Shown here: positions 24,978-33,520 of the stretch, piece after piece
Layout: each line of letters opens with the position of its first letter
Position numbering within the stretch: the stretch's first letter is position 1
Source: Pedobacter sp. ok626
Lineage (GTDB): Bacteria > Bacteroidota > Bacteroidia > Sphingobacteriales > Sphingobacteriaceae
NCBI RefSeq assembly: GCF_900100435.1
Contig: NZ_FNEX01000017.1
Span: 1-64,000 of the forward strand
Direction: 5' to 3'
Length of the DNA: 64,000 nt
Made by a program: the position numbers and the translations under genes
Notes under the pieces: model-generated
Told to the model about the DNA's origin: nothing
What the model saw: only the letters and a program-made list of their open reading frames with translations
Databases searched by the model: none

Positions 24978-27425
24978 TTATCTTTTACCCACGTTTATAA
25001 TGTCTGCAAATACTCCGGCTGCTGTTACTTCAGCACCTGCACCAGGACCTTTAACTACCAATGGGCGTTCTTTGTATCGATCAGTAGTGAAAGAAATGAT
25101 GTTATCACTACCCGAAAGCATATAGAAAGGGTGCGCATCATCAACCATTTGAAGGGTTATAGATACCTTACCGTCTTCCAGTTTACCTATATATCTTAAT
25201 ACCTTATTGCCTTTTGCAGCTTCCTGCTTTAGATTTTCAAAATGTGTGGCATTCTTTTCCATTTCCTGATAGAAATCAGCTACGCTACTGGCGGCTAAAC
25301 AATCGGCCGGAAGCATGCTCTCTATCGCAACATCCTTTTCCTCCAATGCATATCCAGCATCACGGGCAAGGATTAACATTTTGCGCATAAAATCTTTACC
25401 GTTTAAGTCGTCTCTAGGATCAGGTTCTGTATAGCCTAAATCCTGCGCCTCCTTCACCACCTCGTGAAATAACCTGTCGCCTTTAAAGTTATTAAAGATG
25501 TAAGATATTGTTCCCGATAGGATGGCTTCGATACTGGCAATCCTATCGCCGCTCAGCATTAAATCTTTTAGGGTGCGGATAATTGGCAGACCAGCACCCA
25601 CGTTAGTTTCGTAATAAAAATCTACACCATGTTTTCTCGCAGCTTCTTTAAAAGCAACGTATTGATCATACTCAGCCGAGTTCCCGATCTTATTGCAGGT
25701 AACTACTGAGATGCTGGATTGCAACACATCCAAATAAAACTGAATAGGATTATGACTAGCTGTATTATCTACAAACACGCAATTGGCCAGATTCATATCT
25801 TTCATTTGCTTGATAAAATCGCCCAAATCTGCTTTTTCACCCTGTTCTTCCAACACACTTTCCCAGGTAGTTAAATCTATACCTTCTGGGTTTAAATACA
25901 TTTTACGGGTATTACTCACTCCCATGACTTTTACCTGAAGATCATTGTTTTTCGCCAGGAAAGGCATTTGGTTTTGCAATTGCTGGAATAAAGTTTTTCC
26001 GATATTACCAGTACCCAGGCAAAATATATTCAATGTCTTTTTAAGGTCCGAATAGAAGGCGTCATGAACAGCATTTACTGCTTTAGATAAATCTGCTCTT
26101 GACAGAATTACGGAAATATTGTACTCTGAAGAACCTTGTGCAATAGCTCTGATGTTTACACCATTTCTGCCTAGAGCATTAAACAACCTTCCTGAAATTC
26201 CAGGTGTACGTTTCATGTTTTCGCCCACAATAGCCAAGATTGAAAGTCCGTTTTCTACCTCAGGGTATTCGAGTTTACGGGCCTGCAGCTCCAGTTCAAA
26301 CTCCTTGCTGATCAATGCCAATGCTTTTAAAGCATCTGTAGGTTTAACGGCAAAAGTGATACTATGCTCTGATGAGGATTGTGTGATGAGCACCACGTTT
26401 ACTTGTTCTCTGGATAAAAGAGAAAACAATCTTCCGCTAAATCCAGCCTTGCCTACCATCCCACTTCCTGAGAGATTTAAAATGCTGATTTCATCAATAG
26501 AAGAGATTCCTTTTATGGGCAAACTAGAGGCTTGCGCGCCATGTTTGATATAAGTACCTGGAAAATCTACATTGAAAGTGTTTTTAATTACAATTGGTAT
26601 TTTCTTTAAAAATGCCGGAGTCATGGTTGGCGGATAAATCACCTTTGCACCGAAGTAAGAAAGCTCCATTGCTTCAATATAACTTAATTCAGGTAATGAA
26701 AACGCTTTTTTAACAATTCTCGGATCGGCGGTAAGCATCCCGTCCACATCTGTCCATATTTGAATTTCCTCTGCATTTAAAGCTGCTCCCCAAATGGCAG
26801 CAGTATAGTCGCTACCACCACGACCTAATGTAGTGATCCGTCCATCCTGGTTACTGGAAATAAATCCGGTAACAAAAAGCAATTTATCTTTATTGGATTC
26901 ATAGAAATCTCTGATCAATGTTTCGGTAAGCTGGGTGTTAACTTTCGCTTGTCCGAAATTGCTATCTGTTTTAATCAGTTCAGCACCATCTACATAAAGT
27001 GAATTGGCGAAATACTGACGTGCGATATGGCTCACCATTACATTTGAACATCGCTCACCGTAGCTAAGGATCAGATCTTTGGTTTGCAGACTCAACTCAC
27101 GAAGGGTATATACCGATTGTAGAATGTCTTCCAATTCGTTAAAATAGATCTTCAGTTTGGTCAATACTGGGTTTTGGGCTCCTGCCGGAAGCAATGCACG
27201 AATCACTTCGAAATGTTTAGCTTCTACAGCTTTAAGTTGATCAGCATAATCCGCACCGCTTCTCGCATTTTCTGCCATAAGTAATAGGGTGTTGGTTACT
27301 CCACCCATTGCAGAAAGAACAACAATTGGGTTTTCATCTCCCTTTTCTTTCTTGAGTATATCCATAAGGGCGCTAATGCTTTGCGCTGACCCGACAGATG
27401 TACCTCCAAATTTTAAAATATTCAT
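24978..27425 (-). CDS. thrA: Bifunctional aspartate kinase / homoserine dehydrogenase I
   Basis: 815 residues. The N-terminal aspartokinase begins MNILKFGGTSVG, with FVTGFISSNQDGRITTLGRG and VDGM.TADPR. Two ACT regulatory units lie around 310-460 (GENMKRTPGISGRLFNALGR). The homoserine dehydrogenase follows with FCLGTGNIGKTLFQQL and ends with GAGAEVTAAGVFADI. It catalyses the first and third steps from aspartate to homoserine, shared by threonine and methionine. It is the first structural gene after the leader peptide and attenuator, whose U-tract ends 12 bp before its ATG. Confidence 0.97.
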   Translation of the reverse strand: MNILKFGGTSVGSAQSISALMDILKKEKGDENPIVVLSAMGGVTNTLLLMAENARSGADYADQLKAVEAKHFEVIRALLPAGAQNPVLTKLKIYFNELEDILQSVYTLRELSLQTKDLILSYGERCSNVMVSHIARQYFANSLYVDGAELIKTDSNFGQAKVNTQLTETLIRDFYESNKDKLLFVTGFISSNQDGRITTLGRGGSDYTAAIWGAALNAEEIQIWTDVDGMLTADPRIVKKAFSLPELSYIEAMELSYFGAKVIYPPTMTPAFLKKIPIVIKNTFNVDFPGTYIKHGAQASSLPIKGISSIDEISILNLSGSGMVGKAGFSGRLFSLLSREQVNVVLITQSSSEHSITFAVKPTDALKALALISKEFELELQARKLEYPEVENGLSILAIVGENMKRTPGISGRLFNALGRNGVNIRAIAQGSSEYNISVILSRADLSKAVNAVHDAFYSDLKKTLNIFCLGTGNIGKTLFQQLQNQMPFLAKNNDLQVKVMGVSNTRKMYLNPEGIDLTTWESVLEEQGEKADLGDFIKQMKDMNLANCVFVDNTASHNPIQFYLDVLQSSISVVTCNKIGNSAEYDQYVAFKEAARKHGVDFYYETNVGAGLPIIRTLKDLMLSGDRIASIEAILSGTISYIFNNFKGDRLFHEVVKEAQDLGYTEPDPRDDLNGKDFMRKMLILARDAGYALEEKDVAIESMLPADCLAASSVADFYQEMEKNATHFENLKQEAAKGNKVLRYIGKLEDGKVSITLQMVDDAHPFYMLSGSDNIISFTTDRYKERPLVVKGPGAGAEVTAAGVFADIINVGKR

Positions 27426-27436
27426 AGTTGTTGGTT

Positions 27437-27473
27437 AAAAAAAAAGCGCCTTCCCCTGTTAGAGGAAGGCGCT
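27437..27473 (-). terminator. thr operon attenuator terminator
   Basis: On the minus strand, arms 27473-27464 and 27454-27445 form a perfect 10-bp GC-rich stem with a 9-nt loop, followed by eight U (27444-27437). It stands between the leader-peptide gene and thrA. Its 5' arm region (27469-27461) can instead pair with 27524-27516 inside the leader-peptide coding region, 9 bp including one G-U, which would prevent termination. Confidence 0.88.
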
Positions 27474-27507
27474 TTTTTGTGGTTGTTATATTTTCATTTT
27501 CAGCCCA

Positions 27508-27576
27508 CTAGCTTACCTTCCTCCGTGCTATGCCGGTGGTTGTGGTAATCGTAGTAATGGTTGAATTGTTATACAT
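27508..27576 (-). CDS. thrL: thr operon leader peptide (Thr/Ile-rich)
   Basis: ATG at 27576-27574 and TAG at 27510-27508 enclose 22 codons. The peptide starts MYNNSTITTITTTTG and ends IARRKVS, with seven Thr and three Ile codons, closely like E. coli ThrL in design. Ribosome stalling at these codons when charged Thr- or Ile-tRNA is scarce would leave the antiterminator segment at 27524-27516 (codons for RRK) free to pair with the terminator's 5' arm. With ample charged tRNA the ribosome covers it and the terminator forms. A TTACC/GGTAA pair within the leader could be the usual 1:2 stem. Too short for normal gene finders. Confidence 0.85.
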   Translation of the reverse strand: MYNNSTITTITTTTGIARRKVS

Positions 27577-27742
27577 TGTATTTCTTACACTATCTTGTAA
27601 CTGGCAGTAAAGTAAAGTTATATTTTTCTAATTAGCAAATGTTTATAAAAATAAATTATTAATAGATCGATTTAGTAGGCATTATCTATTCAAGCAGATC
27701 TGAACTCAACAAATGCAACATTTTCTTACCTTTACGCATTAT

Positions 27743-28663
27743 ATGCAAGGATTAGTAATAAAATCAACAGGAAGCTGGTATCAGGTACATGCCGAAAATG
27801 GGCTTGATTACGACTGCCGGATAAAAGGCAAGTTCAGGATACAGGGTATCCAAACCACCAATCCTATTGCTGTAGGTGATCAAGTGGAATTTGAATTGGA
27901 ACCCAATTCAGAGAATGGCGTGATTAACAAGCTGTACGACAGACGAAATTATATCATTCGTAAATCCATCAACTTATCTAAGCAGGCGCAAATCATTGCG
28001 GCAAACCTTGATCAGGCATTTTTGGTAGTTACACTGGCATCACCCCGTACCTCATTGGGATTTATAGACCGCTTTTTAGCTACGGCTGAAGCGTATGATA
28101 TTCCTGCGGTACTAATTTTTAACAAACTTGATCTGTTTAATGAAGATGGGTTGGCAATTTTAGAAGAATACAAAGCCATTTACGAGCACATTGGCTATCC
28201 ATGTTATACTGTTTCGGCACTTGAAGGCACCAATATTCCATTGATTGAAAGTCTATTAAAAGACAAGACGACCTTATTTTCCGGTCATTCGGGTGTAGGA
28301 AAATCTAGCTTAATCAATGCTTTATTACCTGGCCGAAGTATCAAAACCGGTGAAATATCTGAAGCAAGTGATAAGGGACAACACACCACTACTTTTGCTG
28401 AAATGCACACCTTACCATTCGGCGGGTACCTTATAGATACTCCCGGAATACGCGAACTGGGCATCTACGACATCAAACCCGAAGAACTGGGACACTATTT
28501 CAGGGAAATGAGAGCTTTGATGAATAAATGCCGTTTCAACAACTGTCGTCATGTCAACGAACCTGGTTGTGCCGTCATTAAAGCAGTAGAAGATGGTGAA
28601 ATTGAGTTGAGCAGATATGAGAGTTACCTGAGTATCTTCCATGGAAATGAAACCAGGGCTTAA
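27743..28663 (+). CDS. rsgA: Small ribosomal subunit biogenesis GTPase RsgA
   Basis: 306 residues from the ATG at 27743 (MQGLVIKSTG); an upstream ATG at 27713 gives ten atypical residues. An N-terminal OB-fold is followed by a circularly permuted GTPase in which NKLD precedes the P-loop GHSGVGKSS, then DTPGIRE. A C-terminal zinc motif is built by CRFNNCRHVNEPGC. RsgA checks the decoding centre of the maturing 30S subunit. dtd starts 3 bp behind its stop. Confidence 0.96.
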   Translation: MQGLVIKSTGSWYQVHAENGLDYDCRIKGKFRIQGIQTTNPIAVGDQVEFELEPNSENGVINKLYDRRNYIIRKSINLSKQAQIIAANLDQAFLVVTLASPRTSLGFIDRFLATAEAYDIPAVLIFNKLDLFNEDGLAILEEYKAIYEHIGYPCYTVSALEGTNIPLIESLLKDKTTLFSGHSGVGKSSLINALLPGRSIKTGEISEASDKGQHTTTFAEMHTLPFGGYLIDTPGIRELGIYDIKPEELGHYFREMRALMNKCRFNNCRHVNEPGCAVIKAVEDGEIELSRYESYLSIFHGNETRA

Positions 28664-28666
28664 ATC

Positions 28667-29119
28667 ATGAGAGCGGTTATACAGAGAGTTACGGCTGCAA
28701 GTTGTGTTGTAGAGGGAAACACCACTGGTAGTATTGAGCTTGGCTTTTTAGTTTTGCTTGGTATTGAGGATGCGGATACCTGTGAGGATTTGGAATGGCT
28801 TGCTGGAAAAATAGTGAACATGAGGGTGTTCGGCGATGAGGAAGGCCTGATGAATAAGGCTTTGACTGACGTTGATGGGAATATTTTGCTGATCAGCCAG
28901 TTTACGCTGTTCGCCTCAACTAAAAAAGGCAATAGGCCCGGTTTTACACGCGCAGCTCGGCCAGATAAGGCAATTCCTCTTTATGAAGCCATGATTAAAC
29001 AACTATCCTTACTATTGAACAAAGAAATACAAACCGGAATATTTGGTGCGGATATGAAGATCAGCCTGGCAAATGATGGACCGGTAACGATTGCGATCGA
29101 TACAAAAAACAAAGAATAA
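28667..29119 (+). CDS. dtd: D-aminoacyl-tRNA deacylase
   Basis: 150 residues, full length. The active-site strand has SQFTLFAS with the catalytic Thr; the cross-subunit Gly-Pro motif is in NDGPVTI and the N-terminus is MRAVIQRVTAASC. It hydrolyses D-amino acids and glycine wrongly attached to tRNA. It is tightly packed between rsgA (3 bp) and the mazG-like gene (1 bp), so the three are one operon. Confidence 0.96.
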   Translation: MRAVIQRVTAASCVVEGNTTGSIELGFLVLLGIEDADTCEDLEWLAGKIVNMRVFGDEEGLMNKALTDVDGNILLISQFTLFASTKKGNRPGFTRAARPDKAIPLYEAMIKQLSLLLNKEIQTGIFGADMKISLANDGPVTIAIDTKNKE

Positions 29120-29120
29120 T

Positions 29121-29447
29121 ATGACCATAGCAGAGGCACAGGAAACGGTAGACCAGTGGATCAAAACAACTGGCATCCGTTATTTTAATGAACTGACCAA
29201 TACCGCCATTTTAATGGAGGAGGTTGGTGAAGTGGCACGAATCATGTCGCGCAAATATGGTGAACAGTCTTTCAAAAAAAGCGATGAGGCGGTAGATCTG
29301 GGCGATGAAATGGCTGATGTTTTATTCGTATTGATCTGTCTGGCCAATCAAACTGGAATTGACCTGACAGCTGCAATGGAAAAGAATCTGATAAAAAAGA
29401 GCATCAGAGATGCAGATAGACATAAGAACAATGAGAAACTAAAATAG
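29121..29447 (+). CDS. MazG-like nucleotide pyrophosphohydrolase
   Basis: 108 residues from the ATG at 29121, 1 bp after the dtd stop. The all-alpha NTP-PPase metal site is visible as EEVGEVARI followed by VDLGDEMADVLFVLICLANQ (ExxE plus ExxD pattern). Single-domain members hydrolyse nucleoside triphosphates, often non-canonical ones, to monophosphate and pyrophosphate. It is the last gene of rsgA-dtd-mazG and is followed by a bidirectional terminator. Confidence 0.9.
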   Translation: MTIAEAQETVDQWIKTTGIRYFNELTNTAILMEEVGEVARIMSRKYGEQSFKKSDEAVDLGDEMADVLFVLICLANQTGIDLTAAMEKNLIKKSIRDADRHKNNEKLK

Positions 29448-29450
29448 AAT

Positions 29451-29495
29451 GTATAAAAAAACGGAGTTAAGATAAATTAGCTCCGTTTTTTATAC
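29451..29495. terminator. Bidirectional terminator between mazG-like and HIT genes
   Basis: Arms 29451-29466 and 29481-29495 are complementary over 15 bp with one bulged A, including an A/T run on both sides. The loop is about 14 nt. It serves the plus-strand rsgA operon and possibly blocks read-through into the minus-strand HIT gene region. Confidence 0.75.
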
Positions 29496-29510
29496 CTAAC
29501 AGGTAGAATA

Positions 29511-29903
29511 CTACAATGTCGCTTTAATTTTGGCTGCAGCTTCTGCCAGTTCTTCCTGCGTTGGTTTCAATTTTTCCTTACTGAAATTCATATCGTTTAC
29601 GTGGTTCATCGGAATCAAATGAATATGCACATGCGGCACTTCTAATCCGATAACAGCAACGCCAACCTTTTTACATGGGAAAGCCTCTTTTAGTCCTGTA
29701 GCTACTATTTTAGCAAATAGGGTTAATCCGAAATAACTTTCTTCATCCATATCAAAAATGTAATCTATCTCTTTTTTAGGGATAACCAATACATGTCCCA
29801 TCACCAACGGATTCACATCCAGAAATGCGAGGAACTCGGTGGTCTCTGCAACAATATGTGCTGGAATTTCACCATTTACGATTTTTGAAAAGATGCTTGC
29901 CAT
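29511..29903 (-). CDS. HIT-family (histidine triad) protein
   Basis: 130 residues with the histidine triad HVHIHLIP preceded by VIGLEVPHV. The N-terminus SIFSKIVNGEIPAHIVAET and the ENxxFLAFLDVNPL-like region are typical of HINT/HIT hydrolases. These act on AMP-linked nucleotides (phosphoramidates, adenylates); the exact substrate is open. It follows greA by 10 bp in the same direction. Confidence 0.93.
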   Translation of the reverse strand: MASIFSKIVNGEIPAHIVAETTEFLAFLDVNPLVMGHVLVIPKKEIDYIFDMDEESYFGLTLFAKIVATGLKEAFPCKKVGVAVIGLEVPHVHIHLIPMNHVNDMNFSKEKLKPTQEELAEAAAKIKATL

Positions 29904-29913
29904 ATTTTTAATT

Positions 29914-30387
29914 TTATCTGCTGATCTCTAATATTTCGAATTCCATTTTACCTGCAGGCACTTCAATCTCGGTGGTATCACCTACAGATTTACCCAATAG
30001 ACCTTTAGCAATTGGAGATTTCACAGAGATCTTTCCCGTTTTAAGATCCGCTTCTGATTCTGCAACCAATTGGTAAGACATCGTTGCGCCATTTTTAACG
30101 TTCTTTATCTTTACGATAGAAAGTGCAAGCACTTTAGATGTATCTAATTTAGACTCATCAATCAACCTTGCAGTTGATAGTGTGCCCTGTAACTTGGAGA
30201 TTTTTGCTTCATGTAGGCCCTGTGCTTCCTTAGCTGCATCATATTCGGCATTCTCAGAAAGATCACCTTTATCTCTTGCTTCAGCAATTGCCTTTGATAT
30301 CAATTGCCTCCCGGTAGTTTTTAAATACTGTAACTCTTCTTTGAGTTTATCTAAACCATCTTGGGTATAATACGTTACCTCTGTCAT
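29914..30387 (-). CDS. greA: Transcription elongation factor GreA
   Basis: 157 residues from the ATG at 30387 (MTEVTYYTQDGLDKLKEEL). The N-terminal coiled coil carries the acidic tip region GDLSENAEYDAAKEAQG, and the C-terminal FKBP-like domain includes SPIAKGLLGKSVGDTTEI. GreA restarts backtracked RNA polymerase by stimulating transcript cleavage. An upstream in-frame ATG at 30423 falls inside a terminator tail and is rejected. The HIT gene follows. Confidence 0.96.
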   Translation of the reverse strand: MTEVTYYTQDGLDKLKEELQYLKTTGRQLISKAIAEARDKGDLSENAEYDAAKEAQGLHEAKISKLQGTLSTARLIDESKLDTSKVLALSIVKIKNVKNGATMSYQLVAESEADLKTGKISVKSPIAKGLLGKSVGDTTEIEVPAGKMEFEILEISR

Positions 30388-30414
30388 AGCTCGTTTATTT
30401 ATTGTAAATCCTCT

Positions 30415-30460
30415 AAAAAACAAACAAGACTACATCGGCTTTTAAGCCTACATAGTCTTG
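30415..30460 (-). terminator. Intrinsic terminator after the 2-hydroxyacid dehydrogenase gene
   Basis: An outer 8-bp stem (30425-30432 with 30453-30460) encloses an inner 5-bp GGCTT/AAGCC hairpin. On the minus strand it is followed by TTTG and six T (30420-30415). It ends the upstream minus-strand unit before greA. The remaining bases to 30545 show nothing clear. Confidence 0.7.
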
Positions 30461-30545
30461 CTTCAATTAAAACGAAGATAATAGGGTAATAGCACAAAAA
30501 CAAATTTTTGAGCTTAAATGATGCAGGAATGATGAAATAAATCTG

Positions 30546-31469
30546 TTAAAAAGAACTCAACTTTTCGGCCAACACTTCAGATATCTTACGATAGGACTCA
30601 AATGTCCAACCTCCAACATGAGGCGTTAAGATCACTTTACCCGACGACTTAAGGTCATTAAACCAATCCTGGGCCGCCAGCGCCGGAAACTTCTCTACTT
30701 CAAGCACATCCAATCCCGCAGCGATTATTTTGTTATTTTTAATAGCCGATAAAACGGCTTTAGTATTCACGATTTCCCCCCTGGCCGTATTGATAAAAAA
30801 TATAGGTTTACGGAAATGAAGTAAGTATTCCTCATTAACCAGCTGTCTGGTTTCGGGAGTGAGGGGAATATGAAGACTCAGCACATCGCTATGCTTCACA
30901 ATCTCTTCCATACTTACCTCTCTGGCATATGCATCAGTAAAACCTGTTTTATATTTATCGTAAGCGATTACATTCACATCAAATCCTGAAAGCTTTTTAG
31001 CAAAACTTTTGCCCATAAAACCATAACCAATGATGCCTACTGTACGCCCCTTTAACTCATAACCACGATTCCCTTCTCGGTCCCAGATACCATTGCGCAC
31101 TTCTGTATCAGCATTTCTGAAGTTATTCATCAGACTTAACAGCAATCCTGTCGCATGCTCACCAACGGCATCCATATTCCCTTCAGGGGCATTTAACAGC
31201 ATTATATTCCTTTGCTTTGCGAATAGTTCATCGATGTTATCCAGCCCAGCTCCTGCCCTTGCAATAAACTTGAGATTCGGCGCAGCTTCCATCAATTCTT
31301 TATCAATCAGAAACTTTGTACGTACCGCAATCCCAACGTAATCTCCAATAACAGCCAATGTTTCAGGTCTGGTGATTAAAGGTTTATCGTGTACTTCATA
31401 ACCCAATGTAGTTGCACTTTCTTTAAATGCAGGATGCAGGTCATCAACAATTAATATTTTTCCTTTCAT
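30546..31469 (-). CDS. D-isomer-specific 2-hydroxyacid dehydrogenase
   Basis: 307 residues with a catalytic domain split around a Rossmann domain. GRTVGIIGYGFMGKSFAKKL binds NAD, NTARGEIVN carries the catalytic Arg, and LTPHVGGWTFES carries the catalytic His. It resembles phosphoglycerate dehydrogenase and related enzymes but has no C-terminal ACT domain. Whether it is SerA or another 2-ketoacid reductase cannot be decided here. It lies 30 bp after rsmA on the same strand. Confidence 0.88.
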   Translation of the reverse strand: MKGKILIVDDLHPAFKESATTLGYEVHDKPLITRPETLAVIGDYVGIAVRTKFLIDKELMEAAPNLKFIARAGAGLDNIDELFAKQRNIMLLNAPEGNMDAVGEHATGLLLSLMNNFRNADTEVRNGIWDREGNRGYELKGRTVGIIGYGFMGKSFAKKLSGFDVNVIAYDKYKTGFTDAYAREVSMEEIVKHSDVLSLHIPLTPETRQLVNEEYLLHFRKPIFFINTARGEIVNTKAVLSAIKNNKIIAAGLDVLEVEKFPALAAQDWFNDLKSSGKVILTPHVGGWTFESYRKISEVLAEKLSSF

Positions 31470-31499
31470 GCGTTGTAATAGCTTGCGTTATGGGGTGTA

Positions 31500-32282
31500 T
31501 TATTTTGAAAGCTCCGACAAGTGTGAGGTTAATTCGATGAAATCGGCCACGCTTAACTGCTCTGCCCGTTTATCAAAAAATGGATGTATATCCATCTTGT
31601 CTTTAGGAATTACCCCAGAAAGCGAGTTCCTCAGGGTTTTTCTCCTCTGATTGAAACCAGCCTTTACTGTGCGCCAAAATAACTTCTCATCACAAGGAAG
31701 CGTTTCAACATTGTTTCTACTCAGTCTGATTACCCCAGAATTTACTTTTGGTGGCGGATTAAATGTACCAGGCTTAACACTAAATAAGTACTCTATATCA
31801 TAATAAGCCTGAATTAGCACACTTAGTATCCCATAATCTTTTGTACCCGATTTTGAAGCACAACGTTCTGCCACTTCCTTTTGAAACATACCCACCATTT
31901 CGACCACACTATCTCTATTTTCAAGAATCTTAAACAGGATTTGTGAAGATATGTTGTAAGGAAAGTTACCGATGATGGCATACTTCTCTTTAAATATTTC
32001 GGAAAGATCAAGCTTTAGAAAATCTCCATTGATAAGCCTGTTGCCCAACTGCGGGTATTTTTGGTTTAAAAAATGATAGGATTCAACATCAATATCTATC
32101 AGGTAAGTTTCGAGATCCGTACGCTCCAACAATAAATCAGATAGGATGCCCATACCAGGTCCAACTTCAAGCACCTGTTTGTATTTGTCAGTATGAACAA
32201 GGCCGTTTACAATTTTTGCTGCGATATTTTTATCCGTTAAAAAATGTTGCCCTAAATGTTTTTTTGCCTTCACCAAACTCAT
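31500..32282 (-). CDS. rsmA: 16S rRNA (adenine(1518)-N6/adenine(1519)-N6)-dimethyltransferase
   Basis: 260 residues. KKHLGQHFLTDKNIAAKI is the classical KsgA/RsmA start, LEVGPGMGILSDLLL binds S-adenosylmethionine, and NFPYNISSQILFK carries the NxPY catalytic motif. The enzyme dimethylates two adenines near the 3' end of 16S rRNA. The divergent pdxA lies 99 bp away, the same rsmA-pdxA neighbourhood as in many bacteria but here in divergent orientation. Confidence 0.97.
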   Translation of the reverse strand: MSLVKAKKHLGQHFLTDKNIAAKIVNGLVHTDKYKQVLEVGPGMGILSDLLLERTDLETYLIDIDVESYHFLNQKYPQLGNRLINGDFLKLDLSEIFKEKYAIIGNFPYNISSQILFKILENRDSVVEMVGMFQKEVAERCASKSGTKDYGILSVLIQAYYDIEYLFSVKPGTFNPPPKVNSGVIRLSRNNVETLPCDEKLFWRTVKAGFNQRRKTLRNSLSGVIPKDKMDIHPFFDKRAEQLSVADFIELTSHLSELSK

Positions 32283-32381
32283 ATATTCTCCCTTAAAAGC
32301 TGCAAAATAAGTAAAGTTTTACTAGTATCCGGCTAACATTAAGGTGAAAATCTGTAATTTGCACCAAATTTCTATTCAGGC

Positions 32382-33461
32382 ATGAGCAATAAAATTAAAA
32401 TTGGAATAAGTATTGGCGATATAAACGGGATTGGATTAGAAGTAATCTTAAAAACTTTATCGAACAATAGCATTCTTGACTACTGCACTCCAATAGTTTA
32501 CGGACATACTAAAGTTGCTTCTTATCATAGAAAAGCATTAGGATTAACAGATTTTGCATTTAATGTGATCAACGACCCTGCTTCGGCTAATCCGAAAAAG
32601 GCAAACCTGATCAATTGCTGGGAAGAAGACGTAAAAATAGATTTAGGCGTTTCTAACGAGATTGGCGGAAAATATGCACTAATATCTCTTCAAAAGGCTA
32701 CAGATGCTTTGATAAAAGGAGAAATTGATGCATTGGTTACTGCGCCGATTAACAAACACAACATCCAATCGGAAACCTTTCAATTCCCTGGACATACAGA
32801 ATACTTACAGGAACAGAGCAACAGTACAGATGTATTGATGTTTATGATTAGTGAAGACATTCGTGTAGGGGTTGTTACGGGGCACATCCCTGTTTCAGCT
32901 ATCGCGCAAAGCATCACCAAAGAAAAGATTGTTAAGAAATTGGTTTTGATGAACGAGAGTCTTAAAAAAGATTTCTGGATTGAAAAACCAAAAATCGCTG
33001 TATTGGGATTAAACCCACATGCTGGCGATAATGGTTTATTGGGTAAAGAAGAAGAACAAATTATCATGCCGGCCATCCAAGAAGCCTTTGATAAGGGCGT
33101 GATTTGTTTTGGCCCCTATCCTGCTGATGGTTTCTTCGGAAATGGCAGTCACAAGCAGTTTGATGCTATACTGGCCATGTACCACGACCAGGGCTTGATT
33201 CCTTTTAAAACCATTGCTTTTGGCACGGGTGTGAATTTCTCTGCTGGTTTAAAAATAGTACGTACTTCACCGGATCATGGTACCGGATATGATATTGCTG
33301 GAAAAAACCTGGCAGATCCTTCTTCATTCATTGAAGCTATCTTTGCAGCTACACATATTGTGAAGAACAGGAGAGAACAGGAGGCTTTATTAAGCAATCA
33401 ATTAAGAACGGGAGGGAAAGTAATTGAAACTGCCGCAGATATGAAAGATGACGCGAATTAA
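32382..33461 (+). CDS. pdxA: 4-hydroxythreonine-4-phosphate dehydrogenase
   Basis: 359 residues. Metal-site histidines lie in GHIPVSAIA, LGLNPHAGDNGLLG and AMYHDQGLIPFK; FPGHTEYL and GTGYDIAGK are also family motifs. It is slightly longer than E. coli PdxA (329), with the extra residues at the C-terminus. PdxA makes 3-amino-1-hydroxyacetone phosphate for pyridoxal phosphate synthesis, using NAD. The yceD promoter starts 6 bp behind its stop. Confidence 0.96.
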   Translation: MSNKIKIGISIGDINGIGLEVILKTLSNNSILDYCTPIVYGHTKVASYHRKALGLTDFAFNVINDPASANPKKANLINCWEEDVKIDLGVSNEIGGKYALISLQKATDALIKGEIDALVTAPINKHNIQSETFQFPGHTEYLQEQSNSTDVLMFMISEDIRVGVVTGHIPVSAIAQSITKEKIVKKLVLMNESLKKDFWIEKPKIAVLGLNPHAGDNGLLGKEEEQIIMPAIQEAFDKGVICFGPYPADGFFGNGSHKQFDAILAMYHDQGLIPFKTIAFGTGVNFSAGLKIVRTSPDHGTGYDIAGKNLADPSSFIEAIFAATHIVKNRREQEALLSNQLRTGGKVIETAADMKDDAN

Positions 33462-33467
33462 AAAAGA

Positions 33468-33499
33468 TTTGCAACCATTGAAAATAATCTCTACATTTG
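33468..33499 (+). promoter_or_regulatory. Promoter of yceD-rpmF-plsX-fabH-acc operon
   Basis: TTTG (33468-33471), a 20-bp spacer and TACATTTG (33492-33499) match the Bacteroidetes promoter consensus at all defined positions. The start would be near 33506, which excludes a translation start at 33497 and supports the TTG at 33521. Confidence 0.75.
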
Positions 33500-33520
33500 C
33501 GGGCTAAAATTTTGTTACAA

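Noticed and set aside
27437..27473. Treating the thr hairpin as a simple terminator of an upstream gene
   Set aside because: There is no minus-strand gene upstream other than the Thr/Ile-rich leader, and the terminator's 5' arm pairs with the leader codons, which indicates attenuation.
33497..33499. TTG at 33497 as the start of yceD
   Set aside because: These bases belong to the -7 box TACATTTG of a consensus promoter; translation must begin later, at 33521.
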